A stretch of 64,000 nucleotides of DNA from Pseudomonas sp. 2FG (GCF_005502935.1 NZ_SCMP01000005.1:62001-126000); one strand, 5' to 3'. Shown: positions 55,058 through 64,000, counted from the stretch's first letter. Notes: generated by a model from the letters alone, not told the origin. Numbers and translations: made by a program.

Positions 55058-55184
55058 CACAGTCGCGAGGGTCGAATCGGATGCAAACAGGTGGTCAGAT
55101 CGAGCGAGTCACGCGCGGCCGATTGCCGTGGTGGGAGAGGGCGAGTAGCGTGGCTCACCAGTTTGTTCTTTCAGGATCTAAGCC

Positions 55185-55736
55185 ATGACCTTGCGCATGT
55201 TGGTCTTCCCACTCTTGCTCGCCGCGCTGGCCGGCCCGTTGTTGGCTGCCGAGTGCCCGCGATTGTTGCAGGGCGAGCTGCCAAGACTGCGGGCCAAGGG
55301 CAGCATCGATCTCTGCCAGCGCTTTGCCGGCAAGCCCTTGCTGGTGGTCAATACCGCCAGCCATTGCGGTTTCGCCCCGCAGTTCAAGGGGCTGGAGGCC
55401 CTGTATAAGCGCTATCAGGCTCAGGGCCTGGAAGTGCTCGGCGTACCTTCGGACGACTTCAAGCAGGAAGCCGCCGACTCCACCGAGACCGCCAAGGTCT
55501 GCTACGTCAATTACGGCGTCACCTTTGCCATGACCGAGCCACAGCGGGTCACCGGCGATCAGGCCATCCCGCTGTTCAAGGACCTGGCGCAGCAGAGCAG
55601 CGCGCCGCGCTGGAACTTCTACAAGTATGTAGTCGACCGCCAGGGCAAGGTGATTGCCAGTTTCTCCAGCTTGACCAAGCCGGATGACGAAGATTTGCGT
55701 GCCGCAGTGGAGAAGGCCATCGCCTCGCAGCCCTGA
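55185..55736 (+). CDS. Glutathione peroxidase-family protein, exported
   Basis: A 183-residue thioredoxin-fold peroxidase with an N-terminal signal peptide ([18 protein letters not shown]). The peroxidatic Cys61 is in [19 protein letters not shown], and [16 protein letters not shown] supplies the conserved Trp-Asn. The usual LGxPCNQF block is LGVPSDDF, so the catalytic Gln and the Cys in that position are absent; Cys in AKVCYVNYG may serve as resolving Cys. Start ATG 55185. It is the right-hand backbone neighbour of the island. Confidence 0.9.
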   Translation: MTLRMLVFPLLLAALAGPLLAAECPRLLQGELPRLRAKGSIDLCQRFAGKPLLVVNTASHCGFAPQFKGLEALYKRYQAQGLEVLGVPSDDFKQEAADSTETAKVCYVNYGVTFAMTEPQRVTGDQAIPLFKDLAQQSSAPRWNFYKYVVDRQGKVIASFSSLTKPDDEDLRAAVEKAIASQP

Positions 55737-55852
55737 TGCTGGCCGCGCAGGCCAGCAGCGCACCGAGCCTGATACTGTGCTCTGCCGGCTGACAGTTGCC
55801 GGTTTTGCTAAGGTCTTCTACTGCTTTATTCCCCCCCACCATGGAGTTACCG

Positions 55853-56893
55853 ATGTCGATCAAGGAACTGATCCTGGCGGGCCTGTTGGCCGCCGCCATT
55901 CCCTATGCCTCAACCAGCCAAGCCGCCGAAGAGCCTGCCGCGCAGGTGCAGGACGAGGTCGCCGCCGAGAGCTCCGCCGAACAAGAGCCGACCGTGACGG
56001 ACGAGCAGTTCGTTGAGAGCCTGCACCTGCGAACAGGCAAAGTCGTCATCGGCGCCAACCTGGCGACTCTGGATCTGCCGGAGCAATTTGTCTTCCTCGA
56101 TAGCGCAGATGCCGAGCGGGTCCTGACCGAGGCCTGGGGTAACCCGCCGAGTGAGCCGTTGCCCTTGGGTATGATCTTGCCCGCCGGGATTTCCCCGCTG
56201 GCGGGCGAGTCGTGGGCGGTGACCATCGAGTACGAGGAGAACGGCTACGTCTCCGATGAGGATGCTGCGGACATCGACTACGACGAAATGCTCAAAGGCA
56301 TGCAGGAAGATTCGATCGCCAACAACCAGTGGCGCAGTGAACAGGGCTACGAGCCGGTGGCCCTGATCGGCTGGGCCACCAAGCCGCATTACGACGCCGA
56401 AGGCAAAAAATTGTACTGGGCCAAGGAGCTGAAATTCGGCGAGGCCGAGCGCAACACCCTCAACTACAACATCCGCGTGCTCGGCCGTAAGGGCGTGCTG
56501 GTGCTCAATTTTGTCGCCGACATGGGGCAACTGGCCGCTATCGAGCAGAACCTGCCGGGCGTTCTGGCCATGACCGAGTTCAACGATGGCAACCGCTACG
56601 CCGACTTCAATCCCGAGTTGGACAAGGTCGCCGCTTACGGCCTGGGTGCGCTGATCGCCGGCAAGGTGGCGGCTAAGGCAGGTCTGCTGGCGGCGGCATT
56701 GCTACTACTGAAGAAGTTCTGGTTCATTCTGATTGCCGCTGGCGTCTGGCTGATCAAGCGGTTGCGTGGCAGGCAGGCCAAGCCGCTGCCGGTTGCCGAA
56801 CCGCTGGCCAGCCAGGAGCCGCCGGCGCCGCCAATCGCTCCGGCGACTACCGTGCTGGATTTGAGTCACGACGAGAAACCCACGCAGCCCTGA
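55853..56893 (+). CDS. DUF2167 family membrane-anchored protein
   Basis: A 346-residue protein with a signal peptide (ILAGLLAAAIPYASTSQAA), an acidic linker and the DUF2167 domain (about 60-270): GWATKPHYDAEGKKLYWAKE, LNYNIRVLGRKGVLVLNFVA and GNRYADFNPELDKVAAYG are typical. Two hydrophobic segments near the end (AAYGLGALIAGKVAAKAGLL, then LLLLKKFWFILIAAGVWLIK) would anchor it in the inner membrane. The function is unknown. The ATG 55853 has GGAG at 55843; the ATG at 55841 would overlap it. Confidence 0.87.
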   Translation: MSIKELILAGLLAAAIPYASTSQAAEEPAAQVQDEVAAESSAEQEPTVTDEQFVESLHLRTGKVVIGANLATLDLPEQFVFLDSADAERVLTEAWGNPPSEPLPLGMILPAGISPLAGESWAVTIEYEENGYVSDEDAADIDYDEMLKGMQEDSIANNQWRSEQGYEPVALIGWATKPHYDAEGKKLYWAKELKFGEAERNTLNYNIRVLGRKGVLVLNFVADMGQLAAIEQNLPGVLAMTEFNDGNRYADFNPELDKVAAYGLGALIAGKVAAKAGLLAAALLLLKKFWFILIAAGVWLIKRLRGRQAKPLPVAEPLASQEPPAPPIAPATTVLDLSHDEKPTQP

Positions 56894-56972
56894 TCGGTTA
56901 AGCCCACCCTACGAGTCTGAGCGCCAGCTTTATGGTCGCCGCGCGGGCGTCGCGCGACCCCTGTCTAAGCGA

Positions 56973-58232
56973 TTAGAAACGGTACGTCACTTGCGTGCCG
57001 AAGCCGTGCGCAGTGTTTTTGTAGGTGGCGTTGTAGGAGCCCTTGAGAGGACTGTTCAGCTCGATATCCGCGTCATCTTCTTTCAGATAGGAGTAGGCCA
57101 GGTCGACGCTGATGTCAGCGTTGGGGCTCCAGGCGGCGCCGAGGCTGAGGATCTTGCGGTCGTCGGTCGGGATGCGCGGCGAGCGGAATTGGTTGTTGGT
57201 CGGCGTCTGGTCATAGGCCAGGCCGGCGCGCAGGAGCCATTGCTGGTTCAGCTTGTAGGCCGCGCCGACCGCGTAGGACCAGGTGTCATGCCATTTCTGT
57301 TCTTCGGTGATGGTGCCCAACACAGGTGCCAATGGGCCTATGAGGCCTTGGCTGTCGACGCTGATTTCTTCCAGGCGGCTCCAGCGTGTCCAGGTGCTGC
57401 CGGCGTAGAGCGTCCAGCTGTCGTTGAGCTCATGGGTCACGGAGAGATCCACCGACTCCGGGGTTTTCAGATCCAGGGAGGCGTCGTACTTGCCGGCGGC
57501 GCTGGCGAAGAGGCCGCTGCCGGAAATCCTGGTGTCACCTTCGAGGGTGTAGTCGACCATCGAGTGGTAGGCCAGGCCCAGGCGGGTGTGCGCTGTCATC
57601 TCGTACAGCACGCCAGCGTTGAAACCTACGGCAACGTCGTCGCCTGTGATCTTCACTTCGCCGTCAGCGCCGCCAAAAGGATTGCGTACTGCGGAAGTCA
57701 GTTCGCCGTCGATGCGGTTGATGGTCGGGCCAAAACCGACCGAGAGTCGATCGTTGATCTGGTAGCTGAGGGTTGGCTGCAGCGTGATGACACGCACTGC
57801 ACTGCGGTCACCGTAGTAACGGCCCTGGAAGCTGCTTTCATAGTCGGTCACCAGACCGAAGGGCGCGTACACGCCCAGGCCGAAGGTCCACTGGTCGTCC
57901 AGCGGTTTGACGTAGTAACCCATGGGCACGCCGACGAGCGGCACCATATCGCCGTCATTGCTGCCGCCGGAGCTTCCGCTGGCATCGTCGATATCGGTCT
58001 TTGCGTTCAGCAGGGCCAGGCCGCCGCTGACTTGTTCGCGCTTCAGATGGGACATGCCGGCTGGGTTGCCGAAGACGGTGGTGGCGTCGTCGGCGGAAGA
58101 GGAGCGCCCGGCATAGGCCGTGCCCATGCTGCTGATGCTTTGTTCGTTGAGGGCAAAGCCGCTGGCCAGGCTGTAGCTGGAAGCGGCGCCGATGGCCAGG
58201 GCGAGGGTGGTCTTGAACCAGGCTTGTTTCAT
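56973..58232 (-). CDS. FadL/OmpP1/TodX-family outer membrane transporter
   Basis: A 419-residue outer-membrane barrel for long-chain fatty acids or hydrophobic compounds. Signal peptide to about residue 23 (ASSYSLASG), then the FadL N-terminal hatch (FALNEQSISSMGTAYAGRSS and DDATTVFGNPAGMSHL, the NPA motif). It ends with the aromatic-terminated strand TQVTYRF. Faces the DUF2167 gene convergently. The substrate is unknown. Confidence 0.93.
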   Translation of the reverse strand: MKQAWFKTTLALAIGAASSYSLASGFALNEQSISSMGTAYAGRSSSADDATTVFGNPAGMSHLKREQVSGGLALLNAKTDIDDASGSSGGSNDGDMVPLVGVPMGYYVKPLDDQWTFGLGVYAPFGLVTDYESSFQGRYYGDRSAVRVITLQPTLSYQINDRLSVGFGPTINRIDGELTSAVRNPFGGADGEVKITGDDVAVGFNAGVLYEMTAHTRLGLAYHSMVDYTLEGDTRISGSGLFASAAGKYDASLDLKTPESVDLSVTHELNDSWTLYAGSTWTRWSRLEEISVDSQGLIGPLAPVLGTITEEQKWHDTWSYAVGAAYKLNQQWLLRAGLAYDQTPTNNQFRSPRIPTDDRKILSLGAAWSPNADISVDLAYSYLKEDDADIELNSPLKGSYNATYKNTAHGFGTQVTYRF

Positions 58233-58398
58233 CGGGGAAATCCTGTGGGGTATCGCGGGGCGCGAAAATTAGCAGGATTTCCAGGCTCTGGCCAGTCGCT
58301 AAAAACCGCGAACTAGAGCGCTTTTGTCGGACAATCTAAGTCAAAGTGATGGCATCTGCAGCGATCTTGTACAGCGGTACTTGCACGCTTGCAGCTGC

Positions 58399-58878
58399 TT
58401 AAGCGACCTGGCTGAAGTTGCCGATGCAGTGCTGCCAAGCCGTCATAAAGTCGCGTAAGCGGCCCTGCGGCTGGAACACCTGGCGCCATACATGGGCCAA
58501 GCCGAGTAGGTCGTCGGCATCGGGCAGCGGCGTCTTTTCGGCTTCCACCAGCAGCCAGGCGATGGCGGTGGCGTAGCGCAGATTCACCGTCAGCTCGAGG
58601 TGCGGCGCAGCCAGGAAAGCATGCTGGCTGGCCAGCCCACGCACTTGACTGGCCAGCTCGGGGTCGAGGGCCAGATGGCGATCCCAGAGCAGTTGATGAC
58701 GCAGTGCGGCGATGCGGTAGAGACCGTGGCCGCGGCGGTCGTCAAGGGCCGAGCCGAGTGCCGACTGGCAGGCGGCGGCACCGAGCAAGAGGGCTTCGGC
58801 GCTGGCTGAATGACGCCCCAGGTAGAGGAGGGTAGGGCGGATAACGTGCTGACGTAACTCGCTGGCGGCAATGCCCAT
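58399..58878 (-). CDS. Conserved hypothetical protein (helical)
   Basis: A 159-residue protein, mostly alpha-helical, with no motif I recognise. Relatives are known next to the FadL-like gene in other Pseudomonas (PA1289 position in PAO1, from memory). Notable are SELRQHVIRPTLLYLG near the N-terminus and a Trp/His-rich C-terminal part (LAHVWRQVFQPQGRLRDFMT). Likely cytoplasmic. The region has phage P2-regulator-like compactness, but nothing supports such a role. Confidence 0.75.
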   Translation of the reverse strand: MGIAASELRQHVIRPTLLYLGRHSASAEALLLGAAACQSALGSALDDRRGHGLYRIAALRHQLLWDRHLALDPELASQVRGLASQHAFLAAPHLELTVNLRYATAIAWLLVEAEKTPLPDADDLLGLAHVWRQVFQPQGRLRDFMTAWQHCIGNFSQVA

Positions 58879-59150
58879 ATAAGCCTCGCGAAAGGTGACC
58901 GGTGGGGCCAGGGCGCATGGCAGCTTCTATTCATTGTTCTAGAAAGGCCCCACCGGGAGCGGGGTTAGCCGCTCATGTTGAAGTCTAGTGCGATCTTTCG
59001 GCTGTAAAGGGCTGTTTTTAAATCGTTTCCAGCTTTTGGTTATTGTCGATATTCCGCTTGGTGCTTAGCAGGCGTTTCCCACTGCAAGGGTGGCAAATGG
59101 CCTGCTAGAGCCCTGCAGGCGAGTTTCAGAGGGTCGATCGGTCGTACGCC

Positions 59151-60005
59151 TCACTCGCCTTTGGCGATGGGGCGCTGTGGGTCGGTAATCCATTCGCTCC
59201 AGGAACCGGCGTACAGCGGTGCCAGCGCATAGCCGGCGAGACTCAGGGCGAACAGGTTATGACAGGCCGTCACGCCGGAACCGCAATAGGCCACCAGGCC
59301 GGCCGGCGAGCGTTGACCGAGTTGGCTGGCGAAACGCTGACGCAATTGTGCGGCCGGCAGGAAACGCCCATCGGCACCGAGGTTGTCGGTAAATACCGCG
59401 CACTGCGCGCCGGGGATATGCCCGGCAACCGGATCGATCGGCTCCACTTCGCCGCGAAAGCGCGGCAAGGCGCGCGCATCCAGCAGGGTCAGCTGTGGGT
59501 CGTGAAGACGTTGCTGCAACTGCTCGGCACTCACTAGCAGGCTGGCGTCGGGCTGGCCGTGAAAATGGCCCCGGCTGGCGCTAGTCGGCTCGGCCGTCAA
59601 CGCCAGGCCCGCTGCGCGCCAGGCCTGCAAACCGCCATCCAGCAGGAACACGCCGTCGCGCTTGCCCAGCCAGGCTAGCAGCCACCAGGCGCGGGCCGCA
59701 AAGGCACCGGGACCGTCGTCATACACAACCACCTCGCTGGCAGCGTCCAGGCCCCAACTGCGCAAGCGCTCAATCAGCACCGCCGGTTCTGGCAATGGAT
59801 GGCGACCGGTGCGGCCTTTGACGATAGGCCCGGAGAGGTCGAGCTCCAGATCGGCGAATTGAGCGCCGGCGATATGCCCTTCGGCGTAGCTGCGTTGACC
59901 GTAGGCAGCGTCATCGAGAGCGAATCGGCAGTCGAGAATCAGCAAGTTGGATTGGCCTAGGCGGGCGGCCAGTTGTTGGGGGCTGAGCAGTTGTGCGAGG
60001 GGCAT
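59151..60005 (-). CDS. Thiosulfate/3-mercaptopyruvate sulfurtransferase (SseA type)
   Basis: A 284-residue two-domain rhodanese. The C-terminal active-site loop is VAYCGSGVTACHN with catalytic Cys in CGSGVTA, the signature of 3-mercaptopyruvate-using enzymes. Each domain has the rhodanese pattern (LLILDCRFALDD, LTLLDARALPRF). The ATG at 60005 follows AGGAGCCCG; the frame extends 43 codons upstream without a ribosome binding site. Confidence 0.92.
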   Translation of the reverse strand: MPLAQLLSPQQLAARLGQSNLLILDCRFALDDAAYGQRSYAEGHIAGAQFADLELDLSGPIVKGRTGRHPLPEPAVLIERLRSWGLDAASEVVVYDDGPGAFAARAWWLLAWLGKRDGVFLLDGGLQAWRAAGLALTAEPTSASRGHFHGQPDASLLVSAEQLQQRLHDPQLTLLDARALPRFRGEVEPIDPVAGHIPGAQCAVFTDNLGADGRFLPAAQLRQRFASQLGQRSPAGLVAYCGSGVTACHNLFALSLAGYALAPLYAGSWSEWITDPQRPIAKGE

Positions 60006-60137
60006 GACGGGCTCCTGAGTCGTATCGAGGTCAGTGCGCATCATAAACGCAGGCGGCGCAGCGCAGTGACTCCGGCCACCCATGACCGCAGCCGCAACGC
60101 CATCCTGCCGGCGCGGGGAGCCTTCAGCCGGCAAGGC

Positions 60138-61199
60138 TTAGTCGATCTTCAGCTTGCCGATGCGGTCGTTGTCCAGGCTGCCGAAGTACAGGTAGCCCCC
60201 CACCGGCTTGGCCGAAGTGACCATGCGCAGGTGCGCACCGCTGGTGTCGTGCAGGCTGCGGAGGATTTCGCCCTGCTCGTTGACGGCGATGACCAAGCCG
60301 TAGGGAACTACCTTCGGCCACAGACTGCGCGGCAGCTTGGCAAGCTGCGCTTTCAGCCACGGATATTGGTGCAGGAAGTCGGCATCGGCTTTGCGCGCTG
60401 AAGGCAGGGCAACCCAGAAGGTGCCGGCGTGATCGCCTTGCAGGTTGTCCGGCAGGCCCGGCAGGTTGTCGATGAAGATCTCCTGAGTGCCGGCTTTTTC
60501 CCCGCTCAGCCAGTAGCGGGTGATGCGGTAGCGGTAGGTTTCGTTGACCAGCACGAAGTCTTCCTTGACCGACAGGGCTACACCATTGGCGAAGTACAGG
60601 TCTTTGAGCAGTACCTCGGTCTTGCCGGTCGTCGGGTCGTAGCGCAGCAGGCGACCATGGGGGCGAGCCTCGAGCAGGTCGAGCAGATAATCCGGTTGCT
60701 CGAACTTGCTCGAGGCATCGGAGAAGTAGATCCGTCCGTCGCTGGCGATCTCCACATCATCGGTGAAACGCAACGGCTGCCCCTCGGCTTGGGTGCTGAG
60801 CACCTTGATCTGCCCTTGCGGGTCGATGCTGAGCAAGCCTTTATAGGCATCGGCGACGACCAGGTTGCCGTTGGCGTCGAAGTCCATGCCCAAGGGCCGG
60901 CCTTGGCTGTCGGCAAAGGTTTCCAGGCTGCCATCGGTCTTGATCCGCACTATCTTGCCGTCTTGCAGGCCGGCGTAGAGCCGGCCCTGGGCATCGACGG
61001 CGGTATCTTCCGGGCCCTGGATCTGCCCTTGGGCAAGCAGCTCGGCCTTCATCAGGGTGTCGTTGGGTTCCAGCACACCGGTCATGGCCGGTGCTTGCGG
61101 CGCGTCCCAGGCCAGCGGCTCGATCGGGCTGGGGGTGACGGCGAGGTAGATGGCTGCGGCGGCGAGCAGCAGGGCAAGCAGGCCCAGAAGCTTTTGCAT
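60138..61199 (-). CDS. SMP-30/strictosidine synthase-like beta-propeller, membrane-anchored
   Basis: A 353-residue protein: an N-terminal transmembrane helix (LLGLLALLLAAAAIYLAVT) then a six-bladed propeller of the gluconolactonase/strictosidine synthase superfamily (GPEDTAVDAQGRLYAGLQDG, PLGMDFDANGNLVVADAYKG, IYFSDASSKF, NLQGDHAGTFWVAL). It would face the periplasm. The substrate is unknown; members include lactonases and strictosidine-synthase-like proteins. It is divergent from rnd. Confidence 0.85.
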   Translation of the reverse strand: MQKLLGLLALLLAAAAIYLAVTPSPIEPLAWDAPQAPAMTGVLEPNDTLMKAELLAQGQIQGPEDTAVDAQGRLYAGLQDGKIVRIKTDGSLETFADSQGRPLGMDFDANGNLVVADAYKGLLSIDPQGQIKVLSTQAEGQPLRFTDDVEIASDGRIYFSDASSKFEQPDYLLDLLEARPHGRLLRYDPTTGKTEVLLKDLYFANGVALSVKEDFVLVNETYRYRITRYWLSGEKAGTQEIFIDNLPGLPDNLQGDHAGTFWVALPSARKADADFLHQYPWLKAQLAKLPRSLWPKVVPYGLVIAVNEQGEILRSLHDTSGAHLRMVTSAKPVGGYLYFGSLDNDRIGKLKID

Positions 61200-61301
61200 G
61201 ACATATCCTTGTTCTGATTCTTGTCGGACAAGCGCCGGCAGCATAGGAGCGCGCATGGCACAGGGCAAGCCGGGAATGTCCGGCAAGCGGCGGGGTCGAT
61301 A

Positions 61302-61307
61302 TATACT
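61302..61307 (+). promoter_or_regulatory. Probable -10 of the rnd promoter
   Basis: TATACT, near-consensus, 27 bases before the rnd GTG, with GGAGAG at 61324 as ribosome binding site. A matching -35 around 61279-61284 is weak. Confidence 0.5.
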
Positions 61308-61333
61308 GCGCGCCATTATTTAAGGAGAGTCAT

Positions 61334-62473
61334 GTGGCCATCGATATTCATTGGATTCGTGACGACGTCAGCCTGGCGCAACGCTGTGCCGAGTGGCAGC
61401 GCCTGCCTTACGTGGCCCTCGATACCGAATTCATGCGGGTCGACACCTTCTATCCGATCGCCGGTCTGCTGCAGATCTGCGACGGCGCACGGGTTTATCT
61501 GCTCGACCCCTTGCTGATTCAGGACTGGACGGCCTTTACCGCACTGCTGGAAAACCCGGCGGTGCTCAAGGTACTGCACGCCTGCAGCGAAGATCTGGAA
61601 GTGTTTTTGCGCCTGACCGGCAGCCTGCCGGCGCCGCTGTTCGACACCCAACTGGCGGCCGCCTACCTCAACCTAGGCTTCTCCATGGGCTACTCGCGCT
61701 TGGTGCAGGCCGTGCTGGGAATTGAACTGCCCAAGGGCGAGACCCGCTCGGACTGGCTGCAGCGCCCGCTCTCGGAGACGCAAATCAGCTACGCCGCCGA
61801 AGATGCCCTGCACCTGGCGCAGATCTTTGAGGCCTTGCGGCCCAAGCTGTCGGCCGAGAAAACCGCCTGGGTGCTGGAGGACGGTGCCGAGCTGGTCATC
61901 AACCTGCGCCGCGAAATCGATCCGGATGAGCTCTACCGCGAGGCCAAACTGGCCTGGAAACTCTCGCCGGCACAGCTCGCGGTCCTGCGGGAGCTGTGCG
62001 CCTGGCGCGAGCGTGAGGCGCGGGCGAGGAATCAGCCGCGCAACCGGATCATTCGGGAAAACTCGCTGTGGCCGCTGGCTCGCACCCAGCCGGACAACCT
62101 GGTCGCATTGGCGCGTATCGACGATATGCACCCCAAGACCGTGCGTCAGGATGGCGACTTCATTCTCCAGCTGATCAAGCAGGCGGCCGCCACCCCAGCC
62201 GCCGAGTGGCCGCAGGCATTGCCCGAGCCGCTGCCGATGGAAGCCGCGACGCTGCTCAAGGCCCTGCGTGCCATCGGCCAGCGCGAAGCCGAGCGGCTGG
62301 ACATGGCGCCCGAGCTGATGCTGCGCAAGAAGACCCTCGAAGCGCTGCTGAAAAGCGGCTACCCCAACGGCCCTTACCAATTGCCCGAGTCCCTGCGCGG
62401 CTGGCGGCGTGAATTGATGGGCCAGGCACTGCTCGACAGCTTGGCTGCGCACCCCCAGGAAGAACAAGCATGA
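61334..62473 (+). CDS. rnd: Ribonuclease D
   Basis: A 379-residue 3'-5' exoribonuclease for tRNA 3'-end maturation. DEDDy exonuclease residues: [15 protein letters not shown] (Asp, Glu), [15 protein letters not shown] (Asp) and [14 protein letters not shown] (Tyr, Asp). An HRDC domain follows ([20 protein letters not shown] and [15 protein letters not shown]). The GTG at 61334 gives an N-terminus ([15 protein letters not shown]) like other Pseudomonas RNase D; an ATG two bases earlier is in the wrong frame. It overlaps ycgL (ATGA). Confidence 0.95.
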   Translation: MAIDIHWIRDDVSLAQRCAEWQRLPYVALDTEFMRVDTFYPIAGLLQICDGARVYLLDPLLIQDWTAFTALLENPAVLKVLHACSEDLEVFLRLTGSLPAPLFDTQLAAAYLNLGFSMGYSRLVQAVLGIELPKGETRSDWLQRPLSETQISYAAEDALHLAQIFEALRPKLSAEKTAWVLEDGAELVINLRREIDPDELYREAKLAWKLSPAQLAVLRELCAWREREARARNQPRNRIIRENSLWPLARTQPDNLVALARIDDMHPKTVRQDGDFILQLIKQAAATPAAEWPQALPEPLPMEAATLLKALRAIGQREAERLDMAPELMLRKKTLEALLKSGYPNGPYQLPESLRGWRRELMGQALLDSLAAHPQEEQA

Positions 62474-62763
62474 AACGTATCTGCTCGATTTATAAAAGCC
62501 CGCGCAAGAACGAGATGTACCTCTACGTGCTCAAGGCGGATGCGCTGAAGCGGGTGCCGGAGTCGCTACTCACGGCGTTTGGCGCGCCGCTGCACACCTT
62601 CGATCTGGTGCTCAACCCCGAGCGGCAATTGGCCCGTGAGGACATCCACAAGGTGCTGGCAAACCTCGACAGCCAGGGCTATCACCTGCAAATGCCGCCG
62701 GCCGAAGACGAGTACATCGAGCATCTGCCGGAAGAGCTACTGCGCCGCAACGATCCGCTTTAA
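62470..62763 (+). CDS. YcgL domain protein (UPF0745)
   Basis: A 97-residue protein matching the YcgL family: [18 protein letters not shown] at the N-terminus, [20 protein letters not shown] in the middle and [15 protein letters not shown] near the end. The function is unknown. It is translationally coupled to rnd by a 4-base overlap, conserved in many gamma-proteobacteria, which hints at a role linked to RNA turnover. Confidence 0.92.
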   Translation: MKRICSIYKSPRKNEMYLYVLKADALKRVPESLLTAFGAPLHTFDLVLNPERQLAREDIHKVLANLDSQGYHLQMPPAEDEYIEHLPEELLRRNDPL

Positions 62764-62890
62764 GCGGCAGCTGAACGGCGCGAGCGCCTTGCCGTAGGCC
62801 GTCTCATGCCTACGGGCATTACCCCTAATTACTGCAATTGCTACCGGGCGGTTAACGGTGGCTGGCTATGTTTTTGAAAGGTTTTAAGTC

Positions 62891-63823
62891 ATGCGCGTCC
62901 TGATTGCCGAGCAGCACCACGCTACCTATGCCGACTTATTGCGTCGCGCAGAGCCTGCGTTGGAGGTGCGGGCCAGCGATGATCCTACCGAGTTGGCGCA
63001 ACTGGCCGTTGACTGCCCACTCTGGCTGGGGCAGCCGGATCTGCTCGCGCCGCTGCTGCGTAAAGGCCACCAGCCGCAGTGGCTGCAGTCGACCTGGGCC
63101 GGCATTACGCCGCTGCTGGCCAAGGAGTTGCCGCACGATTATCGACTGACCCGTGCGGTCGGTATCTTCGGCCAGGTGATGGCCGAGTATGTGCTGACCT
63201 ATATGCTCGCCCATGAACGCGAATTGCTGGCGCGTCTGGCCAGCCAGGTCGAGCGGCACTGGGACAACCGCCTGCCGCACAGTCTCGCCGGCCGCCGCGT
63301 GCTGATCGTCGGCGCCGGCGACATCGGTGTGAGCGTGGCGCAGTTCCTCGCGCCTTTTGCCGTCGAGTTGCTCGGTGTCGCCCGTGAGCCGCGGGCCCTG
63401 GCGCCCTTCGTGGAAGTCGCCGGGCTGGCCGATCTCGATCGTTTGGTGGCGCAGGCCGACTATGTAATCAACCTCCTGCCGGATACCCCGGCCACCCAGG
63501 ATATCTACGACGCCGCACTGTTCGCCCAGTGCAAACCCAGCGCCCTGTTTATCAACGCCGGGCGCGGCATCGCCGTGGTCGACGCCGACTTGGTGGCCGC
63601 GCTGCGCGAGGGCCATCTGGCGGGCGCGGTGATCGACGTGTGTCGTCAGGAGCCGTTGCCTGCTCGTCACCCATTCTGGACCGCATTCGGCTTGCTGCTG
63701 ACCGGCCACAGCTCGGCGCCGACGCAGCCCAAGCTGATGGCGCAGCTGTTCCTCGACAACCTCAAGCGCTATCAGGCCGGCGAAGCCATGCGCGGCCAGG
63801 TGGATTTCGCCCGCGGTTATTAA
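62891..63823 (+). CDS. D-2-hydroxyacid dehydrogenase
   Basis: A 310-residue NAD(P)-dependent dehydrogenase of the glyoxylate/hydroxypyruvate reductase-like group. Dinucleotide motif GAGDIGVSVAQFL (GxGxxG), catalytic Arg in INAGRGIAVVDADLV, Glu in VCRQEPLPARHPFW and the catalytic His in LLTGHSSAPT are in order. GGTTTTAAGTC precedes the ATG; there is no strong ribosome binding site. The substrate is unknown. Confidence 0.92.
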   Translation: MRVLIAEQHHATYADLLRRAEPALEVRASDDPTELAQLAVDCPLWLGQPDLLAPLLRKGHQPQWLQSTWAGITPLLAKELPHDYRLTRAVGIFGQVMAEYVLTYMLAHERELLARLASQVERHWDNRLPHSLAGRRVLIVGAGDIGVSVAQFLAPFAVELLGVAREPRALAPFVEVAGLADLDRLVAQADYVINLLPDTPATQDIYDAALFAQCKPSALFINAGRGIAVVDADLVAALREGHLAGAVIDVCRQEPLPARHPFWTAFGLLLTGHSSAPTQPKLMAQLFLDNLKRYQAGEAMRGQVDFARGY

Positions 63824-63908
63824 AGCCGTTCGGCGTCGCGGCCTTGGCCGGGTCGTGGCGCCGGGCTAGACTGCCGGCCTTTTCGCCAGTCACTCCGTAA
63901 CCATCGCC

Positions 63909-64000
63909 ATGGCCGCCAAAGTCGAACCCTTCTGGAAACGCAAAACCCTCGACCAACTCGATCAGGACGAGTGGGAATCGCTGTGCGACGGCTGCGGCCT
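63909..64000 (+). CDS. YcgN family protein (UPF0260), N-terminal part
   Basis: The window ends in this gene. The first 30 residues ([20 protein letters not shown], then [10 protein letters not shown]) match the YcgN/UPF0260 family, whose cysteine-rich continuation (CCLHK...) binds zinc or iron-sulfur. It is the expected next gene in the ycgL-hydroxyacid dehydrogenase-ycgN order. Incomplete at its 3' end. Confidence 0.85.
   Translation, partial: MAAKVEPFWKRKTLDQLDQDEWESLCDGCG

Larger units (their letters stand above)
54865..55184. promoter_or_regulatory. Upstream region of the island operon and right boundary
   Basis: AGGGAGTGAAAC precedes the NTPase start on the leftward strand. AATCTATAAGTTATAGATT at 54939-54957 is a perfect 8-3-8 palindrome about 75 bases upstream. 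Base composition changes from AT-rich to GC-rich near 54985. The right flanking repeats are at 55003-55057. No gene is seen. Confidence 0.6.

Overview
The window is a piece of a Pseudomonas chromosome. Evidence is the high-GC coding style, the class Ia ribonucleotide reductase with two N-terminal ATP-cones, the oprH-phoP-phoQ operon, tandem NlpC/P60 lipoproteins, the aerobic cobalamin operon and the rnd-ycgL end. From memory the backbone order follows P. aeruginosa PAO1 (nrdB-nrdA-two-component pair; pcpS; oprH-phoP-phoQ; dctA; cobO to cobS; marR-MFS; glutathione peroxidase; fadL-like; sseA; rnd; ycgL; ycgN). The window is therefore mostly core genome, with accessory genes placed in the junctions.

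Layout. 1-4372: acyl-CoA dehydrogenase end, a quinone reductase, and a TetR regulator divergent from an old-yellow-enzyme/SDR pair. 4373-6480: an accessory patch with a RAYT transposase, a 338-bp tandem duplication and an AT-rich Mrr-type restriction gene. 6629-15111: nrdB, nrdA, a two-component system and a FhuF-like reductase. 15240-22870: pcpS, a decayed MFS gene, pbpG, a saccharopine-dehydrogenase-like/SRPBCC pair with a tiny lipoprotein in front, an MFS transporter, a DUF3820 protein and a pseudouridine synthase. 23142-28544: oprH-phoP-phoQ, an AraC regulator and sigma54-driven dctA. 28750-32199: acyl-CoA dehydrogenase, amidohydrolase and CoA-transferase. 32246-39678: sprT, Yip1, J-domain, DUF547, ttcA, Tag-like, sirtuin, two NlpC/P60 lipoproteins and an O-methyltransferase. 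39808-49729: tRNA-Ala, a cobalamin riboswitch and ten cob genes, most of them overlapping or nearly so. 49802-51589: a MarR regulator and the MFS transporter it probably controls. 55185-64000: glutathione peroxidase, DUF2167, FadL-like, unknown, sulfurtransferase, SMP-30-like, rnd, ycgL, hydroxyacid dehydrogenase and the start of ycgN.

The most interesting segment is 51732-55060. An AT-rich two-gene operon sits between two backbone genes that I recall as neighbours in PAO1 (MFS and glutathione peroxidase). It encodes a 706-residue NACHT/STAND-type P-loop NTPase with a C-terminal pentapeptide-like segment, followed one base later by a stand-alone RelA/SpoT-domain protein whose G-Y-x-S-L-H loop is rewritten. 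Related repeats flank it, a MITE-like element adjoins it, and a 19-bp perfect palindrome lies upstream of the operon. The organisation suggests a sensor/effector defence (abortive infection) module; this is inference.

Regulatory sequences that can be read directly: four GTTCAG repeats at exact 11-bp spacing before oprH, a sigma54 -24/-12 promoter before dctA, a NrdR-like box and a DnaA box before nrdA, twin GCGGGTATATAC operators before marR and its MFS target, the cobalamin riboswitch, and several hairpin terminators.
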